Shown: positions 43,667-52,542, counted from the first letter of the stretch. The stretch is 64,000 nucleotides of DNA from Polynucleobacter sp. MWH-S4W17 (GCF_018687535.1 NZ_CP061295.1:1550001-1614000); one strand, 5' to 3'. Numbers and translations are program-made. The notes: generated from the letters alone by a model not told the origin.

Positions 43667-44041
43667 ATGCAAAAAGAAGTTGCGCTGAATGTTTTCGGTG
43701 AACCCCTCATTCCTTGCTCTTTCGATCCCCTAACAGGGTTTTTTAGGGATGGATGCTGCAAAACTAATGAAGAGGATGTGGGTAGTCACTTAGTTTGTGC
43801 CATTGTGACAAATGAATTTTTACAATTTAGCCTGCAAAAAGGAAATGACCTCATCACCCCAAGACCAGAGTATCAATTTTCAGGGTTAGTGGCTGGTGAC
43901 CAATGGTGCCTATGTATCAATCGCTGGGTAGAGGCATTCAATGCCCAATGCGCGCCATCCATCAAACTTGAAAGCACTCACATCAAAGCCCTAGAGACTG
44001 TACCCTTGAATATCCTGAAAGAATATTCAAGGGAAATGTAA
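43667..44041 (+). CDS. DUF2237 family protein
   Basis: A 124-residue protein with the family pattern: ALNVFGEPLIPCSFDPLTGFFRDGCCKTNEEDVGSHLVCA, here with five to six cysteines that could bind metal, and LVAGDQWCLCINRWVEA further on. The ATG is set by AAGG a few bases upstream and by alignment to the usual start; an earlier in-frame start would run back over the promoter region of the divergent DCC gene. Function unknown. It is followed after 4 bp by the HDAC-like gene. Confidence 0.85.
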   Translation: MQKEVALNVFGEPLIPCSFDPLTGFFRDGCCKTNEEDVGSHLVCAIVTNEFLQFSLQKGNDLITPRPEYQFSGLVAGDQWCLCINRWVEAFNAQCAPSIKLESTHIKALETVPLNILKEYSREM

Positions 44042-44045
44042 AAGC

Positions 44046-44945
44046 GTGAAGGCATTTTATACCGACCATTTTGTATTGCCACTTCCAGAGGGGCATCGCT
44101 TTCCGATGGAAAAGTATTCTCGATTACGTGATTTGGTGAGTGGAGAAAAAAATATTGAGCTTGTAGAAGCACCGCCCGCAACAGATACCCAAATCCTATT
44201 CGCTCACGATCCAAGCTATCTCATTAAAGTCATTGAAGGAAGACTCTCTCCGCAAGAGCAAAGAGAGATTGGATTTCCATGGAGTGAGCAGATGGTGGAA
44301 CGTTCACGTCGTTCAGCAGGCGCCACGGTTGCGGCAGCCAAAACTGCTTTACGAGAAGGTATTGCCGCCAATCTTGCGGGCGGCACCCATCATGCATATC
44401 GAGATTCTGGTAGTGGGTTTTGTGTTTTTAATGATTCCGCTATTGCAGCCCGCACTTTACAAAAAGAGATTAGCTCATCCCTGAAGATTGCAGTGATTGA
44501 TTTAGATGTGCACCAAGGAAATGGCACTGCATCGATACTGCAAAATGATGATTCTATTTTCACCCTCTCTATTCATGGGGAAAATAACTTTCCTTTTAAA
44601 AAAGAAGAGAGCGATCTTGATTGGGGTCTGACCGATGGTTGTGATGATGCCGCCTACTTAGATGCTCTGGGCCAGTCCCTAGATCAAATGGATTCACGCT
44701 TCAAGCCAGACTGCCTCATTTTCTTAGCTGGTGCAGACCCCCATGAAAGTGATCGTCTAGGAAGGCTGAATGTCAGTACAGCAGGAATGCGCTTACGGGA
44801 TGAGGCGGTATTTCAGTATGCCTTGGATAGACAACTACCCATCGCGTTTTCAATGGCGGGCGGCTACGGAAAGGAAATGACATCTACAGTAGATATTCAC
44901 TTTCAGACCATTAAGACCGCCCTGCAATTTCAGAAGCAATATTAA
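44046..44945 (+). CDS. histone deacetylase-like amidohydrolase family protein
   Basis: A 299-residue arginase/deacetylase-fold enzyme starting at GTG. Catalytic features are intact: H115 and H116 in GGTHHA, D152-x-D154-x-H156 in IDLDVHQGNG and D231 in LAGADPHESD; D154, H156 and D231 bind the zinc. Bacterial relatives remove acetyl groups from small molecules such as acetylpolyamines or acetoin; it is not a histone enzyme here. It shares a transcript with the DUF2237 gene upstream, and ends 4 bp from the phasin gene on the other strand. Confidence 0.9.
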   Translation: MKAFYTDHFVLPLPEGHRFPMEKYSRLRDLVSGEKNIELVEAPPATDTQILFAHDPSYLIKVIEGRLSPQEQREIGFPWSEQMVERSRRSAGATVAAAKTALREGIAANLAGGTHHAYRDSGSGFCVFNDSAIAARTLQKEISSSLKIAVIDLDVHQGNGTASILQNDDSIFTLSIHGENNFPFKKEESDLDWGLTDGCDDAAYLDALGQSLDQMDSRFKPDCLIFLAGADPHESDRLGRLNVSTAGMRLRDEAVFQYALDRQLPIAFSMAGGYGKEMTSTVDIHFQTIKTALQFQKQY

Positions 44946-44949
44946 ATCT

Positions 44950-45501
44950 CTAGCCCTTCTTTTTTGAGGTGCTTTTTGGGCTGGCGAGATTGCCAACATT
45001 CTCGACGCTCTTCTCAAAATTTGTAAATGAGTCCGCCATTGCAGCGCGAATCAGTTCAAAATTTTGCAATGCGTTGTTAAATGAGGTTTTGAATACAGAG
45101 ACATAAGCCTCGCTACCAAGCGGCGCATTATCCGTTGCATCATTTACAAAGTGAATTAAATCTGCCTTAGATTCTTGAATCATGGTTTCTGCAATATCAG
45201 CGAGCTCTTGATTACCGCTTTTAAGCACCTGAAGTAATTGGTTGTGATACTGAGAGATCTCTTTAGCAGCATCCTGCAGCACTTCGGCATGAACAAATTC
45301 AAATGCAGATCGAGGGTTCTGAGTTTTCATTAGCTCAGCTACCCTCTTCTGAATCATGCCGGCTAATTCCTGTGTCGCCTGCTGATTAATCTGTGCGATT
45401 GCCTGAGCACTTTCAATCGCCACGCGCCCAGCTGCCTTAGTCGCATCAATAGCTCTTTGTTGTCCTGGCATTGCATTCATATCAAGTGATTTCTTGCTCA
45501 T
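44950..45501 (-). CDS. phasin family protein
   Basis: A 183-residue helical protein with the phasin core: AIDATKAAGRVAIESAQAIAQINQQATQEL and FNNALQNFELIRAAMADSFTNFEKSVENV. The C-terminus is lysine-rich (STSKKKG), as in many phasins. Phasins coat polyhydroxyalkanoate granules, so the organism probably stores PHA. A paralogue with the same C-terminal phrase NFEKSV lies 12 kb away in this window. Confidence 0.9.
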   Translation of the reverse strand: MSKKSLDMNAMPGQQRAIDATKAAGRVAIESAQAIAQINQQATQELAGMIQKRVAELMKTQNPRSAFEFVHAEVLQDAAKEISQYHNQLLQVLKSGNQELADIAETMIQESKADLIHFVNDATDNAPLGSEAYVSVFKTSFNNALQNFELIRAAMADSFTNFEKSVENVGNLASPKSTSKKKG

Positions 45502-45603
45502 ATCAACCTTTCAGATGGGTAATCCCAGATACCAATCTACTCTGGTTCAGGCGGGTTTCTATAGAGAAAAACCAGTAGATCTACCAGATACAGGCAAAAG
45601 AAA

Positions 45604-45629
45604 AGCCCCGGCTATTACTAGCTGGGGCT
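45604..45629 (-). terminator. rho-independent terminator of the SYLF lipoprotein gene
   Basis: AGCCCC and GGGGCT, with an inner GCT/AGC pair, form a hairpin followed on the minus strand by a TTTTCTTTT tract, 35 bp after the stop codon. Confidence 0.85.
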
Positions 45630-45663
45630 CCATCAGCATTTAGAGATCAATACACTCTATTTC

Positions 45664-46314
45664 TTACTTTGAGTCGGGCTTCTTCTTTGGAAGACTGTCT
45701 AGAGTAGCCGCACTATTAATCTGTTGATCTACTAAATAGAGCGTGCCGCCATAGTTAGCTTGTAAATCGTATCCTGAGAGTCCCACTGTATAGAAGGTAA
45801 TTTCGGGATTAAAGGAGCGAATCGTACCACCAGAACCAGCAGAAAAATTTGCATCTACATCGATGCCACCACGACGACCATCAATCGAAGTCAACAAAAA
45901 CTGATCGATAGCACCCGGGGTCTTAAAGATCGCCACTTGGTACTGGTCTTGATAGCCAGCCCCCAAACCTTCACCTGTTTTGAGCGCTTGCATAAAAATA
46001 GGTTCTTTGCGACGCTTATCAAACAGGACACCCTCGCCACGGGCTACTACCAGCAAGACAATATTGACATTGGTAGTCGTAAAGACTGCATATCCAGCCG
46101 CCTGATCAATTTCTTTTTGAACATCCGGTTTTTGCTTGATCAATGCATCAAGACCCGTCTTTGACATCTTTAATGTAGCGTCACGCTTTTGGATAATCTC
46201 TGCAGTAGTGAGTGGCTTGCCATTTTGACCGGTCGATTGGCAGCCAGCTAGAAAGCATGCCGCTAGCAAAGTTAAGGCAAAGCATTTCAAAAAAGAATGA
46301 TGTGTATTGGTCAT
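45664..46314 (-). CDS. SYLF/YSC84-domain lipoprotein
   Basis: A 216-residue lipoprotein: the lipobox LAGC places the lipid on C25. The body carries the SYLF (YSC84) domain, seen in KEIDQAAGYAVFTTTNVNIVLLVVARGEGV, GLGAGYQDQYQVAIF and the family's typical end, LSGYDLQANYGGTLYLVDQ. Such proteins bind phospholipids; bacterial forms are envelope proteins of unknown role. It is in the same-strand run of exported proteins that includes an amidohydrolase and an amide hydrolase. Confidence 0.87.
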   Translation of the reverse strand: MTNTHHSFLKCFALTLLAACFLAGCQSTGQNGKPLTTAEIIQKRDATLKMSKTGLDALIKQKPDVQKEIDQAAGYAVFTTTNVNIVLLVVARGEGVLFDKRRKEPIFMQALKTGEGLGAGYQDQYQVAIFKTPGAIDQFLLTSIDGRRGGIDVDANFSAGSGGTIRSFNPEITFYTVGLSGYDLQANYGGTLYLVDQQINSAATLDSLPKKKPDSK

Positions 46315-46361
46315 ATTTAGGTGATTGATAAGGTTTAAATAGTCAGTCTCAATTGAGGGTA

Positions 46362-48155
46362 TTAATCTAAGGGTCTGGGCTTCTTGGTTTCTGATACGGG
46401 GATGACTTTACCGCCTAAGACTGTCGCATACACTCCAACATCCTTAATTTTAATTGCGGGAATAGCTTGCGGATCGGCATCCAAAATTGCAAAGTCCGCG
46501 AACTTACCGGCCTCAATACTTCCGACCTTATCTTCTACACCCAATGTGTAAGCAGCATTAATGGTAATCATCTTCATCGCATCAGAGACGGTTACCGCCT
46601 CCGCTGGAGCCCACACCTTGCCATCGCTATACACATCCTTACGAGTTACTGCAGTCCATGCCTCTTTTAATGGCACAGGGGCAGATACAGGCGCGTCCGA
46701 ATGAATGGAAGTAACAATACCATTACGAACTAAGGTACCTAGTCGAGTCGCATAAGACACACGATCCATACCTAAGGCTGGATACTCCAATTTAGCGCGC
46801 TCGGAAATATAAGAAATATTGGCACTGACTACTGCGCCAAGAGCCTTAATCTTCATTACCATTGCAGTCGATGGAATGCCAAAGTGGTTAATTGTGTAAC
46901 GATGATCAAATCTCGGCTTGGCATCGATCATTAACTGCAAAGCATTAATCGAATTTTGATTACCAATATCGCCATTACTGTGAATGTGAATGTGATAGCC
47001 AGCATCCCACCAAGGCCTCATTGCAGCAGCAAAGTCTTGAGCTGACTTGTAGTTTGATGATCCTAGGCTGCCATCGGTATAACCTGGATGTTGCATGCGC
47101 ATGGTCTCTGGCAAATAACCGCCATCACTATAAAACTTTACGCCTTGGAATATCAAACGGTCGTTATCTTGCTGTTGTAGGGCCTGTGCTTCTGCAATCG
47201 CCTTATCACCATACTTCTGAATAAAAGGCTCCGCGTAAACGACCGGAACAATTCGTAAAGCACCTGCCGAGGATTGACTAAAAGCCTTAGCAATCTTGAG
47301 CTCCATATCAATATTCAATGTTCCAAAAGCTAAGTCGCCAGAAGTGGTGATTCCGCCTTGCTGCATGAGATCGCTCATATACAAATAGTCAGTCGGAATC
47401 TCACTCGGATTGAGAATATCTTTTCCAGCAATACCCAAAACATAAGTTACCGCAGGAATTTCCAAAAACTGACCGTTCAATTGACCATCTTTATCAATAC
47501 CTATGCCTTTCACATTCTTGACTTTGTCAGGTGTGATGCCATAGAACTTGATGAAAGCGCTATTGACGTACATATCGTGACCAGAAGCGTCCCAAACAAC
47601 AATTGGCCTGGTACTAGAAGCCTGATCTAAAAGTTGGCGGTCAGGCATCTTTCCCATAGCAACCACATCAAAGCCCCATGCCAACAGAGTCTTGTTCGGA
47701 TCCTTGATGTCATCAGAGTATTTTTTGAGCTGTGTCATTGCTGACTGTAAATTAGCAACCCCAGGAAATGCTGCCCCCCATGGATTTGGCATTGGCGATG
47801 GTGTCAGCAATGGTTTGTTGAACAAAATACCGCCCAACAAAGGATGTGCATGTGGCTCAATGAATCCCGGGTACATCACTTTATTAGCAAAATCCCGATT
47901 AATTTGCGTAGGGTACTTGCTTGTCCAAGGCTTCATATCTTCCAAAGAGCCTACGGACAAAATACGCCCATCCGCAACAGCAACAGCGGTTGCATTCGGA
48001 ATCGCCGGATCCATCGTGACAATTTTTTTAGCCACAAACACAGTGATATCAGTGACCTTAGGTGTTGATGGTGGATCAAGCAACTGAACCGCTGAAGCTA
48101 GACTTGAGAAAAGACCTAATACACCGGCATAAATAATTTTAGACTTTAGGTTCAC
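46362..48155 (-). CDS. exported amidohydrolase family protein (YtcJ-like)
   Basis: A 597-residue protein with a signal peptide ending near SLASAV. Metal-dependent amidohydrolase core: HxH in FIEPHAHPLLGGIL, later histidines in HIHSNGDIGNQNSINALQ, the metal-bridging acidic residue region in SIHSDAPVSAPVPLKEAWTAV, and the final FADFAILDADPQ typical of YtcJ-type amidohydrolases. These cleave amide or imide bonds in varied small molecules, and export to the periplasm is uncommon. It lies 47 bp upstream (in transcription) of the SYLF gene, and 128 bp after the amide hydrolase gene, so the two hydrolases may work on related amides. Confidence 0.88.
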   Translation of the reverse strand: MNLKSKIIYAGVLGLFSSLASAVQLLDPPSTPKVTDITVFVAKKIVTMDPAIPNATAVAVADGRILSVGSLEDMKPWTSKYPTQINRDFANKVMYPGFIEPHAHPLLGGILFNKPLLTPSPMPNPWGAAFPGVANLQSAMTQLKKYSDDIKDPNKTLLAWGFDVVAMGKMPDRQLLDQASSTRPIVVWDASGHDMYVNSAFIKFYGITPDKVKNVKGIGIDKDGQLNGQFLEIPAVTYVLGIAGKDILNPSEIPTDYLYMSDLMQQGGITTSGDLAFGTLNIDMELKIAKAFSQSSAGALRIVPVVYAEPFIQKYGDKAIAEAQALQQQDNDRLIFQGVKFYSDGGYLPETMRMQHPGYTDGSLGSSNYKSAQDFAAAMRPWWDAGYHIHIHSNGDIGNQNSINALQLMIDAKPRFDHRYTINHFGIPSTAMVMKIKALGAVVSANISYISERAKLEYPALGMDRVSYATRLGTLVRNGIVTSIHSDAPVSAPVPLKEAWTAVTRKDVYSDGKVWAPAEAVTVSDAMKMITINAAYTLGVEDKVGSIEAGKFADFAILDADPQAIPAIKIKDVGVYATVLGGKVIPVSETKKPRPLD

Positions 48156-48225
48156 TGGGGGCCTCTATCAAACCTTCATTTATAGAATACTAACCATACT
48201 TCAATTGCAATCATCAATCTAATTA

Positions 48226-48256
48226 AATAAGAAGCTCGACAAGCGAGCCTCTTATT
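48226..48256 (-). terminator. rho-independent terminator of the amide hydrolase gene
   Basis: A 13-bp stem (AATAAGAGGCTCG against CGAGCTTCTTATT on the minus strand, one G-U pair) with a five-base loop, 28 bp past the stop; the outer A/T part gives a weak U-tract. Confidence 0.7.
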
Positions 48257-48283
48257 AATATCAGATAGCCGAATTTAAATCCA

Positions 48284-49393
48284 TTAATTAACCGGGACTA
48301 CAATTTTTGGCTGAGCTAATTTAACGTACTTCATTTCCTTAGCATTCACATCCATTTTTTTCAAATCAAATGCATACGTATTATTGTTTTCAAACATCTT
48401 GACGTTGTAAACCATGGTTTTATTGTTGGCCACAATGCTCCATTCAGTTACCTCATAACCGCCAGTGCCGCCACCATAAGGATTACTAGCCGGCAAGGTC
48501 ACTGATCCAGGAGGAATATCAAAGCTTCCTAGAATGTGCCAAGCAGCACCGTCCATTTGGGCGTTGGTAAAGTTTGTTGGCACTGAGTTTGATAAAAATA
48601 GTGCGCGAATAAAACGGCTTGGGCTCAAGAAATCTCCAGGAAGGCCATGCAATCCATTACCAGAACTCGGTGCTGCGTAAGTGGCTCCATTAATGACTAG
48701 TGGTGGCTTCTCTACCTTAGAGAGATTGGCATAGTTTCCAATGCTATTGAGGTGATCTTGAAACGGAGGGTCATTTGTCAATACAGTCGTTGGGTTGTCA
48801 ATGATAGATAGTCCATTTTTGGAGTACTCAACTACGATACTTTTACCATTGGCATCGTGCAATGTATAGTGCACTGGTGGTGTCTGATTCCCATAAACAG
48901 CCAACTTCGCGCCATTGACTTTAATCTTTGGTAGACCAGCCTTCACCTCATCAACAGTAGCAAAATTTGTCAGCACGTAAGTGAGCACCTGAACTGAATT
49001 GATGCTTGTTGCTGAGTCAGCTTGGGTAACTACCTGGTAAGCAGCACTATTTGGGTAGTTAAGTACACCTCCGATGAGACCCTTTTCATTCATGCCATCT
49101 ACCAACTCAGGCAAGCCAAGTGCATTCATGCCGGCTACTGCATATTTAGAATTCCAATTCAAGCCTGAGCCGTACTTACCATCAACACCAATTCCTTGAT
49201 GGGCATAAGCTCTTGGAATGGTAGTTAACTGAGAATTCAAAGGCAAACCGAATTCCATTGTGCGGCCATAAACATAGCCACCATCACTACCTTTGAGCAA
49301 GAAGCTAGTACAGGCTTCACTCACCAATGGAGCAAATGCCAAGGTAACTGAAACCGAAGTGGCTAGTAATTTATTAAACATCCGTTTTTTCAT
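48284..49393 (-). CDS. linear amide C-N hydrolase (choloylglycine hydrolase/penicillin V acylase family)
   Basis: A 369-residue Ntn hydrolase. The signal peptide ends just before C28 (LVSEA-CTSFLL), so cleavage exposes the nucleophile cysteine at the mature N-terminus. R44 lies 16 residues later in YGRTMEFG, at the position of catalytic R17 in penicillin V acylase; E47 replaces the usual aspartate three residues on. Such enzymes cut N-acyl amides: bile salts, penicillin V or acyl-homoserine lactones. Periplasmic location is expected. The start is set by AGGAAG before the ATG; an earlier in-frame start would overlap the outer-membrane gene upstream. Confidence 0.9.
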   Translation of the reverse strand: MKKRMFNKLLATSVSVTLAFAPLVSEACTSFLLKGSDGGYVYGRTMEFGLPLNSQLTTIPRAYAHQGIGVDGKYGSGLNWNSKYAVAGMNALGLPELVDGMNEKGLIGGVLNYPNSAAYQVVTQADSATSINSVQVLTYVLTNFATVDEVKAGLPKIKVNGAKLAVYGNQTPPVHYTLHDANGKSIVVEYSKNGLSIIDNPTTVLTNDPPFQDHLNSIGNYANLSKVEKPPLVINGATYAAPSSGNGLHGLPGDFLSPSRFIRALFLSNSVPTNFTNAQMDGAAWHILGSFDIPPGSVTLPASNPYGGGTGGYEVTEWSIVANNKTMVYNVKMFENNNTYAFDLKKMDVNAKEMKYVKLAQPKIVVPVN

Positions 49394-49436
49394 GATTAAC
49401 TTCCTATCTTTTATAAGTGGGAAACTCTGCAGCAAA

Positions 49437-50318
49437 TTACTTAAGAACAACTAGTGTGGCCGTAGCACGCGCACCCCAACCAGATGGCCCACCGGGTGTA
49501 TTGCTGACGTAATACATAGGACCAGCACCAAAGGAGAAAGGCACGCCATCAATCACCACCAATTTGGAAACGCCTACATATAGAGGGTTTGATGTGCGAT
49601 GCGAATCGTAGTTATATTGCGCTTCCATATTGGCTGTATATGTCCAAGCCTGTTTATCGGTGTAAGCAACAAAAGGCTGTCCATACAAATTATTTTGTGT
49701 GCCAAAAGTTGGATTGCCGCCTACGTTCCAGGATTGGTAACCAAGCAAGCCATAAGTCCATGGACCTTCGCGATTCAAGACAACAGCAGTCACGCCGGCA
49801 CCAGTTTGTTGTGAGCCAAACTTACCGCTATTACCGGATGGTGATTGCGCATACGGGCCAATACCCCAAATCCAAGAGGAGTTGGTATTGGGTGCATAAA
49901 AAGACTCAAGAGTTACGCTAGCAATACCGTATCCAGAAAATGATTGGCCAGGCGCAGTTTGCACACTAGTTTCTCTAACACCCGCAACAATAGGGCGAAC
50001 GATGAATGTGTCACCGCCGCCTAAATTGAATGGCATGACTGGCTGAAATAATAAAGTTTGCTCGGAGCCGCCCTGATTTAGGCCTACACCGCGGCTAAAT
50101 TGGTATTGCAGCGGCACTGAAATCATATTGGCGATTGGATTTGCTAATTTCTTAGCAATGTCAACGCTGTCCACGGCCGGCTTGGCAGAAACAGTTACAG
50201 CACCTGATTTCTCAGCAGCAACCATACCCGCACGGGCAGGAATTTCTTGGGCAAAAGTTGGGGATGCAAAAACACCTACTGCCGCTAAGGTAGCTGTTAT
50301 TTTTAGAGTGAGGTTCAT
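49437..50318 (-). CDS. putative outer-membrane beta-barrel protein (neuromedin U-like family)
   Basis: A 293-residue exported protein; signal peptide ends at ASPTFAQ. The mature protein has KKLANPIANMISVPLQYQFSRGVG, the opening of a family labelled neuromedin U or transporter in betaproteobacterial genomes, then alternating strands with aromatic belts (WIWGIGPYAQSPS, GPWTYGLLGYQSWNVGG) and a hydrophobic last strand. It is probably an outer-membrane channel. The name is historical and has no functional meaning. It sits 43 bp upstream of the amide hydrolase gene, which may share its message. Confidence 0.78.
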   Translation of the reverse strand: MNLTLKITATLAAVGVFASPTFAQEIPARAGMVAAEKSGAVTVSAKPAVDSVDIAKKLANPIANMISVPLQYQFSRGVGLNQGGSEQTLLFQPVMPFNLGGGDTFIVRPIVAGVRETSVQTAPGQSFSGYGIASVTLESFYAPNTNSSWIWGIGPYAQSPSGNSGKFGSQQTGAGVTAVVLNREGPWTYGLLGYQSWNVGGNPTFGTQNNLYGQPFVAYTDKQAWTYTANMEAQYNYDSHRTSNPLYVGVSKLVVIDGVPFSFGAGPMYYVSNTPGGPSGWGARATATLVVLK

Positions 50319-50342
50319 GTTTTATTTCTAATGAATTGAGGA

Positions 50343-51161
50343 TTAGAAGTGAAATGTTGCTGATAATTGTGGGCCTTGAAAGGTCGTCTTTTGTAGTAAA
50401 CCTGCACCGTTTGTCTTTGAGCTGCTCATGTCATAGTAGAGGCCGCGATAAACCAAGGAGACATCAACCCATTTTTCAATAGTCTTGCCGACGCCTGCCA
50501 TTGCCTGCCAAGTAACATTAGTAGTTCCACCTCCGCTGCCGATATCAGCATAAAAAGGAATGTACCAAGTGGAATCTGCGATGCGATAGCGCCCTTTAAA
50601 GCCAATAATCGGATCAACGGTACTTACAGTCTTTGAGTCGCTCAATGAATAATTTGTTCCGTCAAGCGCGAGGTTCAACGTGGCGGTCATACTAATCCAA
50701 CGTACTCCCAACAAACCATCAACATTAGCGTCTTTATTGTTTATAAGGTTATATGTAGCCGCGCCAGTCAACATGGTTTGCTGAAGGGTAGGTTTCATCG
50801 CCACCCTAAAGTTGTAACCAGGCGCCGGAGTAACTGATGTAGTACCGCTCTTTTGCAAGGTAGCGCTGACTACATCAGCCATCATTCCCCAACTACCATA
50901 ATGCGCCTCTCCAGAAATCATTGCCCCAGACTTCAGATTGCTAATAATGTTATTCATGTTCGCATCAGCAGTATTTAGGTATTGACCTTTGTAGTTGAGT
51001 GTTGAACTAACATTAGGGAGCCAGACATAAGGCGTTACATCAACAGTCCACTGATTAGAAATCTTAGGAATTGGCGTAAGCTCCTCATCCGCATAAGCCA
51101 AACCCATCGAAGTAAATAATGTAGACACTGATAAGAATGCTAGGAGAATTTTCTTATTCAT
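50343..51161 (-). CDS. putative outer-membrane beta-barrel protein
   Basis: A 272-residue exported protein; signal peptide ends at MGLAYAD. The mature part, WTVDVTPYVWLPNVSSTLNYKG and then alternating short strands such as DVSLVYRGLYYDM, ends in SATFHF, a C-terminal aromatic residue as BAM-dependent barrels require. The first strands resemble a family of outer-membrane proteins of unknown function found widely in proteobacteria (conserved TPYxWLP). The gene lies 24 bp before the neuromedin U-like gene, and these two barrels are likely co-expressed. Confidence 0.75.
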   Translation of the reverse strand: MNKKILLAFLSVSTLFTSMGLAYADEELTPIPKISNQWTVDVTPYVWLPNVSSTLNYKGQYLNTADANMNNIISNLKSGAMISGEAHYGSWGMMADVVSATLQKSGTTSVTPAPGYNFRVAMKPTLQQTMLTGAATYNLINNKDANVDGLLGVRWISMTATLNLALDGTNYSLSDSKTVSTVDPIIGFKGRYRIADSTWYIPFYADIGSGGGTTNVTWQAMAGVGKTIEKWVDVSLVYRGLYYDMSSSKTNGAGLLQKTTFQGPQLSATFHF

Positions 51162-51258
51162 AAAAGGACCGATGTAATATAAGATTGGTGAGGAAATAGT
51201 TAATACAAGTTTTGGAACTAATTATAGTCTGTAGGCCTAACACTTAAAGGCTTGCGCT

Positions 51259-52062
51259 CTAGAAGTTATAGGAGACCTTCGCGTAGGTAGACCAGTCGTA
51301 CTGGTGATAACTTTGAACCACTTGCTTGCTAGCCCCCACTGCAAATACCCAGTTCCTTGCGAAACGATGTGTCACCATGGCATCCATTGGCACAAACCAG
51401 CCTCCACCAGCAGAGTTATAGACTGCGCCGTTTTCATCCCAAAAACGCAACATCGTGTTTGGGGATAGCTGGAAGCCAATAGTTGGGAACACCTGGAGAT
51501 TCCTTACCAACGCTGGTTGGCTAGGATTAATGACTTGGCTATTATTTTTGGTGTCAAAACCATACATATAGCGCAATAAGGGCGAGAAATCAGTCACATG
51601 TAAAAGGCTGTCCACCTCAGGCAAAAAAGACCACCCTAACTGAGGCCCCACTGCCCACTGACCGTTATTGCCAAATGGAAATACAACGCGACCACCAACT
51701 AAAGCCCCCAAGGGCTTCAGAAAAGTTTGATCTTGACCCCATATGGTCGCCATGGTGTTGCCCGCACTGTACTGCCCTGAATTATTAGCCGATGAAATAG
51801 AGTTGTAATTTGAGGCGTAAGAAGTATCCAGACGTATACGTCCACGCCACTCGCCGGCTGCTAAAGGGTTGTAATAGCGAAGCTTAAGAATATTTTGATA
51901 ATTATCATTGCCGTCGTAATTGTGATAACCCCAAAATTCCAACACCTTGCTATTGGTTAGCCGCTGAGAGTCGTTGTCAAATTTTGAAACGGGGACCAAT
52001 AAGTCCTCAGCATAGCTTGCTGACACAAAAAAGCTAATAAGAAGTGATAAAAGTATTTTCAT
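51259..52062 (-). CDS. putative outer-membrane beta-barrel protein
   Basis: A 267-residue exported protein; signal peptide ends at SASYAED. It has strands rich in aromatic residues (WGYHNYDGNDNYQNILKLRYYNPL, GQWAVGPQLGWSFLPE) and ends in STYAKVSYNF, a terminal phenylalanine typical of outer-membrane barrels. It looks distantly like the neuromedin U-type barrel two genes away (the segments VVFPFGNNGQWAVGPQ and MLRFWDENGAVYN). The start is uncertain: neither this ATG nor a GTG five codons earlier has a good ribosome site, and a stem-loop sits directly in front. Confidence 0.72.
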   Translation of the reverse strand: MKILLSLLISFFVSASYAEDLLVPVSKFDNDSQRLTNSKVLEFWGYHNYDGNDNYQNILKLRYYNPLAAGEWRGRIRLDTSYASNYNSISSANNSGQYSAGNTMATIWGQDQTFLKPLGALVGGRVVFPFGNNGQWAVGPQLGWSFLPEVDSLLHVTDFSPLLRYMYGFDTKNNSQVINPSQPALVRNLQVFPTIGFQLSPNTMLRFWDENGAVYNSAGGGWFVPMDAMVTHRFARNWVFAVGASKQVVQSYHQYDWSTYAKVSYNF

Positions 52063-52069
52063 GAAAGGC

Positions 52070-52091
52070 AATGCCACCCTAGGGTGGCATT
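52070..52091 (-). promoter_or_regulatory. hairpin directly upstream of the third barrel gene
   Basis: AATGCCACCC and GGGTGGCATT form a 10-bp perfect stem with only TA at its tip (a four-base loop in practice). On the minus strand it lies 30 bp after the COG4315 gene stop and ends 7 bp before the ATG of the barrel gene. It has no T-run, so it may be a weak terminator of the upstream gene, an RNA-stabilising hairpin or a translational control element. Confidence 0.5.
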
Positions 52092-52121
52092 TATTACATA
52101 TATCTATTTAAAAACGAAAGA

Positions 52122-52517
52122 CTATGGCGTTACAACATGCCATACATTATTGACGTTATCACCAGTCTTATCGCCAGGATTTTTGTCCTTAACAAAGAAG
52201 TACAGTGGCTTACCTTTGTAAGTTAGCTGCTTTTGACCATCGTTACGGGCGATAGAAGAAAAATCTCCTGAGAGCATGATGCCTGGCTCTACATAAACTG
52301 GGGGCCAATTATTCGCACAAGTTGACACACATTCGGATTTTCCTGAACCAGCCTGGTCTTTATCAAAGGTGTAAATGGTCTTGCCATAACTGCTTGTCAA
52401 AATACCGTTGTTCACCTTTATAAAATCTGCTGAGGATGTTTTGATATCGGGCGTACCGCATGCTGTCAACGCCATAGCAACAATTGCTGCTGCGCTAAGC
52501 TTTAATAAATGTTTCAT
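52122..52517 (-). CDS. COG4315-type lipoprotein with YxFxxD repeats
   Basis: A 131-residue lipoprotein: LTAC puts the lipid on C20. Two copies of the family repeat are visible: YGKTIYTFDKD (44-54) and YKGKPLYFFVKD (100-111), and between them CVSTCANNWPPVYVEP. This is the pattern of small envelope lipoproteins with secreted repeats of unknown function. It lies between an OmpA-type lipoprotein (25 bp) and a barrel gene. Disulfide formation between C63 and C67 is possible. Confidence 0.88.
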   Translation of the reverse strand: MKHLLKLSAAAIVAMALTACGTPDIKTSSADFIKVNNGILTSSYGKTIYTFDKDQAGSGKSECVSTCANNWPPVYVEPGIMLSGDFSSIARNDGQKQLTYKGKPLYFFVKDKNPGDKTGDNVNNVWHVVTP

Positions 52518-52542
52518 TCTCTATCCTTATATGGGCTATGAA

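Noticed and set aside
44046..44945. Histone-modifying enzyme
   Set aside because: The name is a fold label. Bacterial members act on small acetylated molecules, and no histone-like substrate is suggested.
48284..49393. Bile salt hydrolase from a gut organism
   Set aside because: The family includes penicillin V acylases and other amide hydrolases, and nothing else in the window suggests a gut lifestyle or recent transfer.
52063..52077. GTG start for the third barrel protein
   Set aside because: It adds five residues inside the hairpin and has no ribosome site. The ATG gives a standard signal peptide start (MKILLSLL), though it too lacks a clear ribosome site.
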